Source: Nocardiopsis gilva YIM 90087 (GTDB lineage: Bacteria; Actinomycetota; Actinomycetes; Streptosporangiales; Streptosporangiaceae). Taken from it: 64,000 nt of DNA. The translations under genes were made by a program, and so were the position numbers. Below the pieces are notes generated by a model, which saw nothing but the letters and a program-made list of their open reading frames with translations, was not told where the DNA came from and searched no databases. Of this stretch, positions 53,424 to 64,000 are shown one piece after another (position 1 is the stretch's first letter; every line of letters begins with the position of its first letter). The stretch covers positions 1,984,001 through 2,048,000 of the forward strand of contig NZ_CP022753.1 of assembly GCF_002263495.1 (NCBI RefSeq). Direction: 5' to 3'.

Positions 53424-53600
53424 CTGTGGTCCCTTCTGCTGGGGGCGGTGTTGAGGGAAAGGCCCGTCGGCGGGGTGGCAGGCGTGCGCTCGCGACGCAT
53501 CCCGTCGCGCCCGTCCCGGTTATGGCGGACACGGCTGCGGGAGCGCGCACTGCCGGAAGCACGCCCGCGCGGGAGCCGCCGTCGGGCGGAACCCTCGATG

Positions 53601-53622
53601 GGAATGATTATCGTTGCATTCC
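53601..53622. promoter_or_regulatory. Zur/Fur-like box upstream of the CooC-like gene
   Basis: GGAATGATTATCGTTGCATTCC has matching ends (GGAATG and CATTCC) and an AATGATTATCGTT core that resembles Fur-family operators. It lies 178 bases before the CooC-like start in an otherwise GC-rich 500-base gap, which shows no gene. Zinc, iron or nickel control is inferred. Confidence 0.5.
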
Positions 53623-53919
53623 AGGGGTGGTGAGGGCGAATTGATCGGATCGTGTCGTGGCGGATCCGCCGTGCGCCCGCAGGCGCGGACCGCCCCTCGG
53701 GCGCGGCCGCGCGGGCGCCCTGATTGCCCCGTAATTGCTGGTCAGAGGTGATTTCGTGAACCGAACACGATTTCCTTTGTCGTATCGCGATGGGACACGT
53801 GGCCATGTTTTGTGGGGTATCCGAGATCCGCGGGGCCGCCGTGTGCTGTCCTGGTCATGGTGCGCCGTTGTCTAAGGTGAGGCCATCGGCTACTGCCGGG
53901 TGATGGGAGTGACACGGGG

Positions 53920-54438
53920 ATGACCGATTCGCAGCGACTCCAGGAGTACGCCGCTGCCGACCCCTTCGACGCGCCCACGCTGGAGGCGACCGAGTTCGCC
54001 GAACCGGCCACCGACCACACGGTGTGGAGCTGCGTCGGCAATCTGACCGCCGTCCGTTCCATCCGCGCCCGGGTGCGCGACTTTCTGACCGGGACGAACA
54101 TCCCCGTCCCCCTCCTCGACGACGCCGAGCTCGCCGCCAGCGAACTGGCCACCAACGCGCTGCTGCACTCGCGCTCCGGCCAGGTCGGCGGCGTGATGAC
54201 GCTGTTCATCCGGCGCGACAGCGAGCGCGTCCGCGTCGCCGTCGCGGACCAGGGAGAGAAGCGCGACGGCACCACGGCCGACGGCGCCACCCGCGAAGGG
54301 CACGGCGACTACGGCCGCGGCAAGCTGATCATCGAGAGCTGCACGTCGCGCAGCGGCGAGTACCGTACCGACAGCACCCACGTGGCCTGGTTCGAGATCG
54401 ACCTGCCGGACCGCGGCGATCCCCTGTCGGCCCTCTGA
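53920..54438 (+). CDS. RsbW-like ATP-binding protein (GHKL anti-sigma kinase family)
   Basis: A 172-residue protein with a HATPase_c domain of the RsbW/SpoIIAB type, which in this family phosphorylates anti-anti-sigma proteins and binds sigma factors; actinomycetes have many such stand-alone copies. The Bergerat motifs are present: N-box ELAASELATNALLHS near 70-84, G1 VAVADQGEKRD near 107-117, and G2 HGDYGRGKLIIESC near 127-140. A 35-residue N-terminal tail precedes the fold. The ATG at 53920 stands after GACACGGGG, a weak site. No sigma factor or STAS gene is nearby, so the partner is unknown. Confidence 0.88.
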   Translation: MTDSQRLQEYAAADPFDAPTLEATEFAEPATDHTVWSCVGNLTAVRSIRARVRDFLTGTNIPVPLLDDAELAASELATNALLHSRSGQVGGVMTLFIRRDSERVRVAVADQGEKRDGTTADGATREGHGDYGRGKLIIESCTSRSGEYRTDSTHVAWFEIDLPDRGDPLSAL

Positions 54439-54535
54439 GGGCCGGGCCCGACTCCCGGGCCGACTCGGCCGCGGGCGGCGGTGCGGCGGACGGGAACGCC
54501 CCCTGAGAGGGGAAGCCCGCACCGTCGGCGCGCGG

Positions 54536-55384
54536 TTACACCCGTGCGGGGACCGGGGAGCCGTGCACGGTGACGTCGAAGGCCTTGAGGTCCTCGCGCA
54601 TGTCGGCCTCGGTCTCGCTCGTCGTTGTGACCACGGACGCCCCGTTCCACAGCGCGACCGCGACGAGGGCGGACCGCACCGGTTCGGGCATGTGCGGGTC
54701 GGCGGCGACGGTGTCCTCGGGGGTCAGCGCGAGGTCGGCGGACAGCCGGCGGAACGTGCCCAGTAGGTCGGTGTGGCTGTGCAGGGTGGTGAGGACGTTG
54801 TCGGCGGCCCCCTGGTAGGCGAGGATCCCGTTGTCGAACAGGCCGCGCGTGGGGTCGTAGCCGCTGCCGTCGGGGCTGGGCAGCAGCAGTTCGCCGAACG
54901 GCGTGGTGTCGGGCGCGTCGCCGAAGGCGATGATCTGCCGCACCCGGGAGCGGTCGGCCAGCTCCAGCGCGATCCCCGCGAAGGGGACGGACACCAGGAG
55001 CAGCCGGACATCGGTCCGGGTGAGGACCTCGATCAGGGTCTCCAGGTCCGAGGTGAGCTCCAGCGGGAGCGCGATCCCGCCGACGGCCATCACGGTGTAG
55101 ACGGCGGTGTGCCGTTCCGGTGAGACCGGTGCCAGCACCCCCACGACGTCACCGGGGCACATCCCGCGGCGGCTCAGCCCCGCGGCCGCCCGTTCCACGG
55201 TCACCGCGAAGGACAGGGTGTCGACCGGTCGGCCGTCCTGGGCGGAGGTCACCGTCGCGCGGCCCCCGCGGCGCCGCAGGCGGTCGGCGAGCCCGCCGGT
55301 GAGTGATCCCACGGGCCCAGTGCCGTCGTCCGCCGGGTACGGCCATTCCAGGCCGGAGCGTCCGGTCAATCGGCCGACCCTCAT
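54536..55384 (-). CDS. Truncated AMP-binding (adenylate-forming) protein
   Basis: A 282-residue protein that matches the N-terminal half of adenylate-forming enzymes (acyl-CoA synthetase/NRPS family). Recognisable are SFAVTVERAAAGLSRRGMCPGDVVGVLAPVSPE near 55-90 and the hydrophobic AVYTVMAVGGIALPL. Where the ATP-binding loop (YSSGTTGxPKG) should be, the sequence reads AYQGAADNVLTTLHSHTDLL, lacking the Gly-Thr-Thr-Gly-x-x-Lys core, and the whole C-terminal domain with the catalytic Lys is absent. It is therefore unlikely to adenylate a substrate. It could be a decayed gene or a non-enzymatic family member; similar short forms may exist in actinomycetes. It converges with the RsbW-like gene. 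Confidence 0.72.
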   Translation of the reverse strand: MRVGRLTGRSGLEWPYPADDGTGPVGSLTGGLADRLRRRGGRATVTSAQDGRPVDTLSFAVTVERAAAGLSRRGMCPGDVVGVLAPVSPERHTAVYTVMAVGGIALPLELTSDLETLIEVLTRTDVRLLLVSVPFAGIALELADRSRVRQIIAFGDAPDTTPFGELLLPSPDGSGYDPTRGLFDNGILAYQGAADNVLTTLHSHTDLLGTFRRLSADLALTPEDTVAADPHMPEPVRSALVAVALWNGASVVTTTSETEADMREDLKAFDVTVHGSPVPARV

Positions 55385-55876
55385 ACATCCCCCACATCGA
55401 AGCTGGCCAAGCTGTCGCCGACACGGTCACGGACGCCGACGCACCGCCGCGGTGATCGCCGGCCGGGCTCGTCACGCCCCCTCCACGTGGCGAGCCCGGA
55501 AGCACCGTGCCTGTCGGTGCCGCGGGTGCCTCCCCTCTGCGCACCCGCGGTCGCACGGTTCTTCAGCGATGCCCTGGAGGCGGGAGAGGGAGCGGTCGTC
55601 CTGATCCGCCCCATCGCCCTCGCGAAGAACGGAGACCAGCGCCGGCTGGCGGATCCGTCCTCCGTTGTCGCCTCCACGGCTCCCTGGAGATCGACGCTCC
55701 AGGGCGCATGAGGCGCCCTCGTGCCGGTCGCCGTTCGGGTCACGGCGGAGTGCGATCTCATGGCTCCAGACCCTAGCGTTATCCCGCGCTTTTGCACATG
55801 CATCGTCGTGTGCAGTTGCATATGTAGTTTTCGTGTGCCGCTATGCACAACCGATGAATGCGCAGGTCGATGGGGT
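55385..55876. other. Gap between the truncated AMP-binding gene and a LuxR regulator
   Basis: About 490 bases. A plus-strand frame of 74 codons (55487-55711) has protein-like composition, including DALEAGEGAVVLIRPIALAK, but no clear start site and no homology I can name. Near 55795-55850 there are repeats of TGCA with GCACATG and CGTGTGC half-sites. No gene can be supported. Confidence 0.35.
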
Positions 55877-58327
55877 TTATTGGGAAACCGTAGGGGCGTT
55901 GATCCATGCGGCGATCTGCTTTCGGGACGTGAACCCCGTCTTGCGGTTGATATTGGCGACATGCCGCGCCACCGTGGCGGGGGTGATGAACAGTTCCTCG
56001 GCGATCGCGCGATTGCTCTTGCCCTCGCCGACGAGCCGGGCGATTTCGTACTCCCGACGGGTCAGGGTCTCCTCCGGCGCCTTGGCGTGGTTCATCCGGC
56101 CGGGACGCGGTCGGGGAACTCGGCCCGCCTCGGTGATGTGCAGCGCCAGGGCGGCCGCTTCGTCGACGTCCATCGCGAACCCCTCGTCCCACCAGGCGGA
56201 GAGGGACGCGGGGTCGCCGTCGTAGGCCGTCCCCTTCAGCGGCCACGACCGCGTGGCGGTGGCCGGACCGGTCTCGCCGCGGATGGCGGCGGCCGCCCCG
56301 CCCAGTCGGCAGGCGCCGTCCACCATGCCCTCGCTGGCGGCGACGCGGGCGATGGAGGCGAGCGCGGCGGCGACACCGCGGCGCAGCCCGGCGCTGTGGC
56401 TCTGCAGCAGGCTCTCGGAGAGGTAGTCGAAGGCCTGGGTGGTGGCGCCGAGGGCGTGCGCGATGCGCCCCACACCCGCCAGACAGCGGGACAGCTCGGC
56501 GGCGGAGCCGAAATCGCGCTGGATGTCCAGCGACTCCCGGTAGCAGCGGTCGGCCCCGGCCAGGTCGCCGCGTGCCTCGGCGGCGATGCCCTGGCCGATG
56601 AGCATGGACCCGACTCCCCAGCGGTGGTCCATGCCCCGCAGGACCATCATCGCGGTGCTGTAGTGCACGTCGGCGCGGGCGAAGTCGCCGCACTGGGTGG
56701 CGAGCATGCCCTGGGTGCCCAGGGCGACGGCCTCGTTCCACAGGTCGCCGGTCTTACGCGACAGCTCCAGGACCTCGGAGAGCCGCTCACCCGCCCGGTC
56801 GTAGGCGTGCTCCCGGACGTCGACCATGGCGAGCAGGTTCTGCCCCATGATGAGCGACTCGGTGTCCCTGGACACACGGCAGCGCACCAGGCCCGCCTCG
56901 CCGATCTCCGACGCGTAGCGATGGTCCCCCTCGGCCCGGGCGAGCTCGGCGCGGCGGACCATGGCCCGGCCGCGCAGCGCCTCGGCGACCCCGCCCATCT
57001 CCAGGAAGCGGTCGTTCCAGACGCCGCCCTCGATGAAGTGGGATCCGGTGACCCAGAACGGGCACAGCCCGACGCACAGCCGCAGCCCCTCCTCGGCGTC
57101 CCCGCGCTCCCTCGACCAGTGCAGGGCCTCGCGCAGGTTGTCGTACTCGGTGATGACCCGTGTCCAGGAGGCGTAGCGCTGCGCCCAGGGCATCGCACGG
57201 CCGAGAACGGCCGTGCGGTGGAGCTCCTCGGCGATGAGGATCATCTGCTCGCGATGGCGGAGCCGGAACGCCTCCTCCTCGCCCGCCTCGATCAGCCGGT
57301 GGGCCATGAAGCGGCGGACGGCGCTGGGCAGACGGTAGCGGACCCGGCCCTGCGCCTCGCCGTCGAGGGTGATCAGCGCGCGGCTGGCCAGAGACGACAG
57401 CAGGTCGAGGATCTCGGCCTCGGGCAGCGGGCCGTCCGGGCAGACCCGCTCGGCCAGCTCCAGATCCCAGTCGGCAAACACCGACAGGCGCCGCAGCAGG
57501 ATTCTCTCGCGCAGGCCGAGCCGCTCATAGCTCCACCGGATGACCGCGATCATCAGCCGGGCGCGGTCGGCGGCGCCGGAGTGCCGGGAGTACAGCTCCT
57601 GGACGCGCTCACGGAGCTGCTGGGCGATCTCGGGCAGCGGAATTCTGCGCACCCACGAGGCCACGAGTTCCACGCAGTAGGGGATGCTGTCGAGCACACC
57701 GCAGATGTCGGCGATGATCCGCAGGTCGTCGGCGTCGGCGGTGAAGCTGGGGGACGCCGCTCTCGCGCGGTCGACGAAGAGCCGGACGGCCTCCGACGAG
57801 GTCGGGTCGCGCTCCTTCTCACGGGGCGGCGGGGACAGCGGCGGGACCCGCCAGATGGCCTCGCTCTCCAGCCGGACCGGCTCCTCGGCGGTGATCAGCA
57901 TCGACACGGTGGGGCAGTCCGCGAGGATCCGGTGGCAGACATCGGCGAGCAGTTCGAGAACGGGGCCGCAGCCGTCCAGGACGAGCAGGAGCCGACGCCG
58001 GGCCAGGGCATCGCGCAGCGTGTACTCCAGGTCGCGCCCGGCCTCCTCGGCGACACCGACGGCGGCGGCGATGCGCGCGATGACCTCGTCGCGGCCCCGC
58101 GCCTGGGTGAGTTCGACCAGCCAGACGCCATCGGGAAAGGACCCGGTGGCGTGGGCGGCGACGCGCAGTGCCAGCCGGGTCTTGCCGATACCGTTCACGC
58201 CGCACAGCGTGACCACACGATCCGCGTCGAGCAGCCGGAGTAGATCGCTGAGATCGCGCTCTCGGCCGATGAAACTGTCGGAGTCCAGTGGGAGGTTCTG
58301 CCGCGCTGGCGCGGTCTGAGGTGCCAT
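55877..58327 (-). CDS. LuxR-type regulator with AfsR-like NTPase core
   Basis: Large transcription factor of the STAND type, about 816 residues. N-terminal P-loop NTPase (about 20-330): SFIGRERDLSDLLRLL, Walker A LCGVNGIGKTRLAL, Walker B RLLLVLDGCGPV, and the PPLSPPP sensor region. A central helical repeat region with TPR-like character runs from about 350-720. The C-terminal LuxR helix-turn-helix (about 750-810: LTRREYEIARLVGEGKSNR, then AIAEELFITPATVARHVANI) binds DNA. ATG 58327 (after GAAGG) or GTG 58336 begins the gene. A paralogue of the same design follows at 58.6-61.1 kb. The regulated genes and the activating signal are unknown; such proteins often control secondary metabolism. Confidence 0.93.
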   Translation of the reverse strand: MAPQTAPARQNLPLDSDSFIGRERDLSDLLRLLDADRVVTLCGVNGIGKTRLALRVAAHATGSFPDGVWLVELTQARGRDEVIARIAAAVGVAEEAGRDLEYTLRDALARRRLLLVLDGCGPVLELLADVCHRILADCPTVSMLITAEEPVRLESEAIWRVPPLSPPPREKERDPTSSEAVRLFVDRARAASPSFTADADDLRIIADICGVLDSIPYCVELVASWVRRIPLPEIAQQLRERVQELYSRHSGAADRARLMIAVIRWSYERLGLRERILLRRLSVFADWDLELAERVCPDGPLPEAEILDLLSSLASRALITLDGEAQGRVRYRLPSAVRRFMAHRLIEAGEEEAFRLRHREQMILIAEELHRTAVLGRAMPWAQRYASWTRVITEYDNLREALHWSRERGDAEEGLRLCVGLCPFWVTGSHFIEGGVWNDRFLEMGGVAEALRGRAMVRRAELARAEGDHRYASEIGEAGLVRCRVSRDTESLIMGQNLLAMVDVREHAYDRAGERLSEVLELSRKTGDLWNEAVALGTQGMLATQCGDFARADVHYSTAMMVLRGMDHRWGVGSMLIGQGIAAEARGDLAGADRCYRESLDIQRDFGSAAELSRCLAGVGRIAHALGATTQAFDYLSESLLQSHSAGLRRGVAAALASIARVAASEGMVDGACRLGGAAAAIRGETGPATATRSWPLKGTAYDGDPASLSAWWDEGFAMDVDEAAALALHITEAGRVPRPRPGRMNHAKAPEETLTRREYEIARLVGEGKSNRAIAEELFITPATVARHVANINRKTGFTSRKQIAAWINAPTVSQ

Positions 58328-58561
58328 GGCCTTCACGCGATAGGCGGTCGGGGGCCGCTCTCACCTTGCCTGGAGGTAAGGGCGGGGTGTCGATGTTCGG
58401 AAGGGTCGGGGCGGATTATGCCGGGGATTCCTTCGCAACGTCAGCGTTGTGTGCCCTGAGCTTCTGTCTTAGTAGGTGTCGTTGCCCCACGCAAGCGATA
58501 CCGGGAATCTTGTGCGTGTACGCAGGAACATGTCCGGCGTAGCCGACTTCGGCGGGCCGAA

Positions 58562-61107
58562 TCAGGAACCCAATCCGTGCCGTCTCGCCCATTCCGCGAG
58601 CTGAGTTCTGGAAGTGAAGAGAAGTTTGCGGAATATGTTGGCGATGTGCCGCGCGGCGGTCGCCTGACTGATGATCAGCCGATCGGCGATCTGTCGATTG
58701 GTCAGTCCGTCGCCCACCAGCGCCGCGATCTCCCGTTCCCGGGGCGTGAGGGCGGACGGCGCTTCGGACAGCAGGGACGACGAGAGCTCGGAGGCGGGCG
58801 GCTGGGCGTCCGCCGGGGGCATGTCGGGGGACGGCGGGGACAGCTGCGCCGACGGCGGTGTCTCCCAGGCGGTGGCCGTACCGGTGGGAAAGGACAGCGC
58901 CTTCTCGACGACCTGATCGACGGGCAGGTTCCGCCAGGCCTCCCACGCCTTGTCCGCGGCCTCGGGCGGCAGGACCTCCTTGACCTGGCCCAGCAGCCGC
59001 GCGGCGTGGTCGGAGGGCTGGTCGAGCCGCTGGCGCAGCGCCGCGGCGACCCCGGCCAGCGACGCCGCGCGGTCGGGCTGCTCCTCGGCGACCGCCAGCG
59101 CGGCCAGGGCCTCCAGCGCGCGCGCCACCCCGCCGCGGCGGCCGGAGGCCACACTGATCCGCAGACAGCCGGAGAAGTGGCGGCGGGCCCGGGGATGTCG
59201 CGGCGGGCCAGTTCGAGGTAGCCCACGGCGGCCGTGCAGCGGGCGGTCTCGGGGGCCACCCCCAGCTCGGTGAAGATGCGCAGCGCCTTGTCGAGCTGGC
59301 GGGTCGCGGCGTCGAGGTCGCCGCGTTCCGTGGAGAGCACGCCCAGCCGGTTCAGCGAGCGGGCGACGCACCACTGGTCACCGATGGACTCGCCGATCGA
59401 GATGCTGGTGTTGAGCAGCTGCTCGGCCGCCTCGTTCTCGCCCCGGCGTTTGGCGACGCGGGCGAGCACGTCCAGGGACGTCACCTCGGTGAAGGGGTCG
59501 TCGATCTCCTTGGCGGCGCGCAGCGCCTGGTGCCCGTAGCCGTAGGCCGCGGGGTTGTCGCCGGTGCGCGCCGCCATCGTGGCCAGCGCGCACAGGGATA
59601 TGGCCCGTGCCGTGGGGTCGCCGCACGCCCGGGCGAGTTCCAGGGCGTCCAGGGCCGCGTTCTCCGCTTCCTGCGCCCCCTCGACGTCCAGGCACAGCTC
59701 CGCGTAGACCGCCAGGCCCCGGGCCCGCACCGGCCGGGACTGCCGCTCCGGGTCGGTGGCGAGCAGCTGCTGGAGGTGGGCGGTGCCGTCGGTGAAGAGT
59801 TCGCGGATGAACCAGTAGGGGCGCAGCGCCAGGCAGAGGCGGATGCCCTCCTCGGCTCGGCCCCGGTGCTTCACCCAGTCGAGCAGCCGGGTGGCGTTCT
59901 CCCGGTGGTGGTCCAGGCGCCGGAGGTAGCGCAGCCGATCGGCCCACGGAAGCGAGCCGCCGACCACGGCGGCCATGTTCTCCAGCCAGCACACCGACTC
60001 GCGCAGGCAGCGCTCCCACAGCCCGTCCTCCTCTCCGGCCTCGGCCAGCCGCTCGGCGGCGTAGGCCCGCACGGTGTCGGGGAGGCGGTAGTGGACGGTT
60101 CCGTCGATCTCGTTGTCGACGACGATCAGCGACTTGTCGACGAGGGAGCAGTGCAGGTCGAGGACGTCTTCGCGCTCGAGGCCGCTGTGCGAGCAGACCT
60201 CCTCGGCCATCTCCAGGCTCCAGGTGGAGAACACCGAGAGGCGGCGGAGCAGGATCTGCTCGGCCTCGCTCAGCAGGTCGTGGCTCCATTCGAGGGCGCC
60301 GCGCATGCTGCGCTGGCGCGCCGGGAGGTCGTGGCCGTCCGTGGCGAGCAGCCGGAACCGGTCGTCGAGCCGGTGCAGGATCTGCTGGACGGACAGGATC
60401 CGGATCCGGGCGGCGGCCAGTTCGATGGCGAGGGGGACCCCGTCGAGCATCCGGCAGACGTCGATGATCTGCTCGGAGTTCTCCCGCGTCATTTCGAACC
60501 CGGGGCGGACGGCGTGGGCCCGGTTGACGAACAGCTGCACCGCCTCGTAGCGCAGGGCCTCCCGGTGCGGGAGCCGGACCAGGGCGGTCCCGGACGCCGC
60601 GACCGGGGCCGGGCGGGCGGGAAGGGACAGCGGGGGCACCCGCCAGATGTTCTCCCCGGCGACGCGCAGCGGCTGACGGCTGGTGGCCAGGATCCGCAAC
60701 CCCGGGCAGGAGGCCAGGAGGCGCTTGCACAGCGCGCCCACGGAGGCCGCGGCGAGCTCGCAGGTGTCGAGCAGGAGCAGCACGCGCTGGGGGCGCAGCG
60801 AGGTGACGAGGGCGTCGGCCGTCTCGTCCCCGTGGCCCTCGCGTATCTGCAGGACCCGCGCCAGAGAGCGGACGACCTGATCGTGTGTGGTGCTCTCGCT
60901 CAGGTCGACGAACCACGCGCCGTCGGGAAACGTGGACACCAGGCGGTCGGCCACGTGGACCGCGAGGCGAGTCTTGCCGATGCCCCCGGTGCCGGTGAGG
61001 GAGACCAGGCGCGAATTGCCGAGGAGGCGGCAGAGGTCGCTGATGTCGCGTTCGCGTCCGATGAAGTCATCGGCGGACAGGGGCAGATTATGGCGAGGGT
61101 CTGACAT
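58562..61107 (-). pseudogene. LuxR-type regulator with NTPase core, interrupted by a one-base frameshift
   Basis: Paralogue of the preceding gene: NTPase core from about residue 15 (DDFIGRERDISDLCRLLG; Walker A LTGTGGIGKTRLAV; VLLLLDTCELAAASV), helical repeats, and LuxR helix-turn-helix (LTPREREIAALVGDGLTNR, then QIADRLIISQATAARHIANI). The frame that starts at 61107 is correct to about 59190, then ends in nonsense at 58702; the correct continuation (RRHFSGCLRISVASGRRGG and onward, with the helix-turn-helix) is in another frame ending at 58562. The shift lies in the run GGGCCCGGGG at 59185-59194: adding one G/C restores a continuous protein of about 848 residues. It may be a real mutation, a sequencing error or a recoding site. 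If real, the product lacks its DNA-binding domain. Confidence 0.88.
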
Positions 61108-61337
61108 GGCCTCGTTCACTGGGCGACCGCGTTCCACGGAGCCGTTCGGGCGCGCTGGCGGGGCGCGCCGGCGCGGACGTGAGCACTGGTACGTAGTGTT
61201 CCATGCGGAGAGGCGCCTGTCTGTAGCCATGACCAGTTCCGGTTACCGGCTGGACACGAGGGGTCGGGTGTGGCCCATGTTCAGCGGCACGTCAGGCGCG
61301 CGTCAAGGGACCCGTCGTCCAGGCGGAGTGGCCGATG

Positions 61338-61373
61338 CGGGGCGGGCGCGACAGCGACTGTCGGCCCGCCCCG
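61338..61373 (-). terminator. Terminator of hisS
   Basis: CGGGGCGGGCGCGACAG (61338-61354) pairs with CTGTCGGCCCGCCCCG (61358-61373) with one bulged base and a three-base loop, 20 bases after the hisS stop on the minus strand. Confidence 0.8.
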
Positions 61374-61392
61374 AGCCCCGCCCGACGGTGGA

Positions 61393-62736
<1,344 letters not shown>

Positions 62737-63526
62737 GGGTTCGGTGGGCTCCTTAGGGCTGGCACCGGAGGGATCGGCGCCTAGGTGTCGCGACGTCGGC
62801 CGACGGATGACCGGTGCGGATCGGGTCGGCCGGGATCAGCTCAATGGTAGGCCCTCACCCCCCGTGAAGGGGAACCGGTGGACACGGCGCGGCGGTGCGC
62901 CGCGTGCGTGCTCAGTGGGGCGGCCCCCGTGATGGGAGGGCGGGCCGGGAGGCCCCACCGGCTCACGTGGACGGAATGCGCGCCGGTGGGGCCGTCGGGC
63001 ACGGGCGGAGCATCGACCGATGCGGACCGACGTCGCGGTGCGACGTCGGCGAACGGCCCCACGCTCAGCGTGCCGAAGAGGTCCGGCCCGTCGGGCGGCC
63101 GTGCGATCATCGCGTGCCAGGTGCGCGATCACGGTCGCCTCGGGGTCGTGCCTCCTCTTCACGTTAGACCTCCGCGCGCGAGAGGCCCAGTATTCGCGAC
63201 GGCCGAAATGGGCCGCTCACAATGTCATAAAGGCGGGCATTGCGGGCATGACGTCTGTTCGTGGGTCGTCCACCTCGCGGCCAGGGTGTTTTCTCGGCGC
63301 GGATGCGGAGGGGCCGATACCGGAGAGTGGATGTGCGCCGCATCTCATGCCGGGAAACTGTGGCGAAGCGGTCACCTGACGGAGTCCCGTGGTGCTAGGT
63401 TCGCTCAGTGGTGGTATTCCTACCAGTGGGCCACGATCCCCGAACGGCGCAGGGTCCGCGTCCGAAGAACGCCTCCAGGAGAATTCGCTGCGCCGGACCC
63501 CCGTGTCGTGAGGACAAGAGAAACCA
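62737..63526. other. Intergenic region between hisS and the CvnD-like gene
   Basis: About 790 bases. A minus-strand frame at 62841-63110 (89 codons) has mostly G/C third positions but no recognisable domain and no clear ribosome site, so it is only a weak candidate. The hisS promoter must lie near its start, and the plus-strand promoter of the GTPase gene near 63380-63500. No T-box or other RNA motif was recognised. Confidence 0.4.
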
Positions 63527-64000
63527 GTGAACGAGTCGCCGAAACTCTCCACCAAGATCATCATTGCCGGCGGTTTCGGTGTCGGCAAGACCACCCTGGT
63601 CGGGGCGGTCTCGGAAATCCCGCCGGTCCGCACGGAGGCCGCGGTCACCGCGGCGAGCGCGGGCATCGACGACCTTTCCAAGACCCCGGAGAAGTCCAGT
63701 ACCACCGTCGCGATGGACTTCGGCCGGATCTCGCTCGACACCGACCTGACCCTGTTTCTTTTCGGTACACCCGGCCAGCAGCGGTTCTGGTTCATGTGGG
63801 ACGACCTGGTGCGCGGAGCACTCGGCGCGGTCATCCTCGTCGACACCCGCCGACTGGAGGACTCCTTCCAGGCCCTGGACTATTTCGAGAAGCAGTACAG
63901 ACTGCCGTTCATGATCGCGGTGAACGCCTTCGAGGACGATCCGGGGTATACGCCCGACGACCTGCGCGACGCCTTGGACCTCGCCCCGGATGTGCCGGTG
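63527..64000 (+). CDS. CvnD-type GTP/ATP-binding protein (runs off right edge)
   Basis: Small Ras-like GTPase of the conservon type (CvnD/MglA-like), which in Streptomyces works with a sensor kinase (CvnA), a roadblock protein (CvnB) and a DUF742 protein (CvnC) as a membrane-bound switch. In the window are 158 codons of about 195. The P-loop GGFGVGKTT is at 15-23; the effector region SSTTVAMDFGRI near 58-69; the G3 motif reads FGTPGQQRF near 80-88 in place of DxxGQ; the G4-like motif is VNAFED near 127. GTG 63527 is the start. The genes that usually precede CvnD are not upstream here, so it is an orphan or part of an atypical arrangement. Confidence 0.9.
   Translation, partial: MNESPKLSTKIIIAGGFGVGKTTLVGAVSEIPPVRTEAAVTAASAGIDDLSKTPEKSSTTVAMDFGRISLDTDLTLFLFGTPGQQRFWFMWDDLVRGALGAVILVDTRRLEDSFQALDYFEKQYRLPFMIAVNAFEDDPGYTPDDLRDALDLAPDVPV

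Noticed and set aside
55721-58243. An 840-codon plus-strand open frame over the LuxR regulator
   Set aside because: Antisense shadow; the minus-strand frame has full NTPase and LuxR domains.
62836-63162. Short open frames before the GTPase gene
   Set aside because: Overlapping frames on both strands, no ribosome site and no domain; not enough to call a gene.

Overview
The window comes from a high-GC Gram-positive actinomycete. G+C is roughly 70% by eye, GTG and TTG starts are common, and the gene set is typical of the group: secreted subtilisin inhibitors of the SSI type, large LuxR regulators with an NTPase core, a conservon-type GTPase, TIGR04222 and DUF4081-GNAT proteins, and a dxr-rseP-ispG block. 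The style suggests Nocardiopsaceae (Nocardiopsis/Streptomonospora-like), which is inference. No tRNA, rRNA, CRISPR array, prophage or intact insertion sequence was seen.

Layout. 1-8.5 kb: a phospholipase C cut by the left edge, a TIGR04222 membrane protein, a SpoU methyltransferase, a serine hydrolase, an LPVTG surface protein, a 3-methyladenine-glycosylase-like protein and an SSB paralogue. 8.5-18.5 kb: an unrecognised coiled-coil protein, a PBP4-type carboxypeptidase, an aldehyde dehydrogenase, GltS, a secreted trypsin-like protease and a secreted S15-type hydrolase. 19-23 kb: dxr, rseP and ispG (non-mevalonate isoprenoid synthesis plus the site-2 protease). 23-29 kb: a Phd/VapC toxin-antitoxin pair, a cationic amino-acid permease, davA and davB (oxidative lysine breakdown to 5-aminovalerate) and an Lrp/AsnC regulator. 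29-38.5 kb: a secreted Tap-like peptidase, a GNAT protein that normally sits beside ispG, a small nucleotidyltransferase/membrane-protein pair, and two catabolic operons (hydrolase plus flavin monooxygenase; aldehyde plus alcohol dehydrogenase) that share an AACCAAGC operator-like site. 38.7-42 kb: pta-ackA. 42-43 kb: a non-coding island of nested inverted repeats.

43-46.7 kb: two SSI-type inhibitor genes flank a TagGH-like polysaccharide exporter and its divergent TetR regulator. 46.7-52 kb: a complete oligopeptide/dipeptide ABC importer. 52-55.4 kb: a CooC-like ATPase with a Zur/Fur-like box upstream, an RsbW-like kinase and a truncated adenylate-forming protein. 55.9-61.1 kb: two paralogous LuxR regulators, the second with a one-base frameshift. 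61.4-64 kb: hisS and the start of a CvnD-type GTPase.

The most notable observations are: the nested inverted-repeat island at about 42.1-42.7 kb; a three-copy family of hairpins sharing a GTTGATCTCGG tip; a loopless 44-bp palindrome; interruption of the conserved dxr-rseP-ispG-GNAT order by a lysine-catabolism/toxin-antitoxin insert; two inhibitors with different P1 residues; and the small nucleotidyltransferase plus membrane-protein operon as a possible uncharacterised system.
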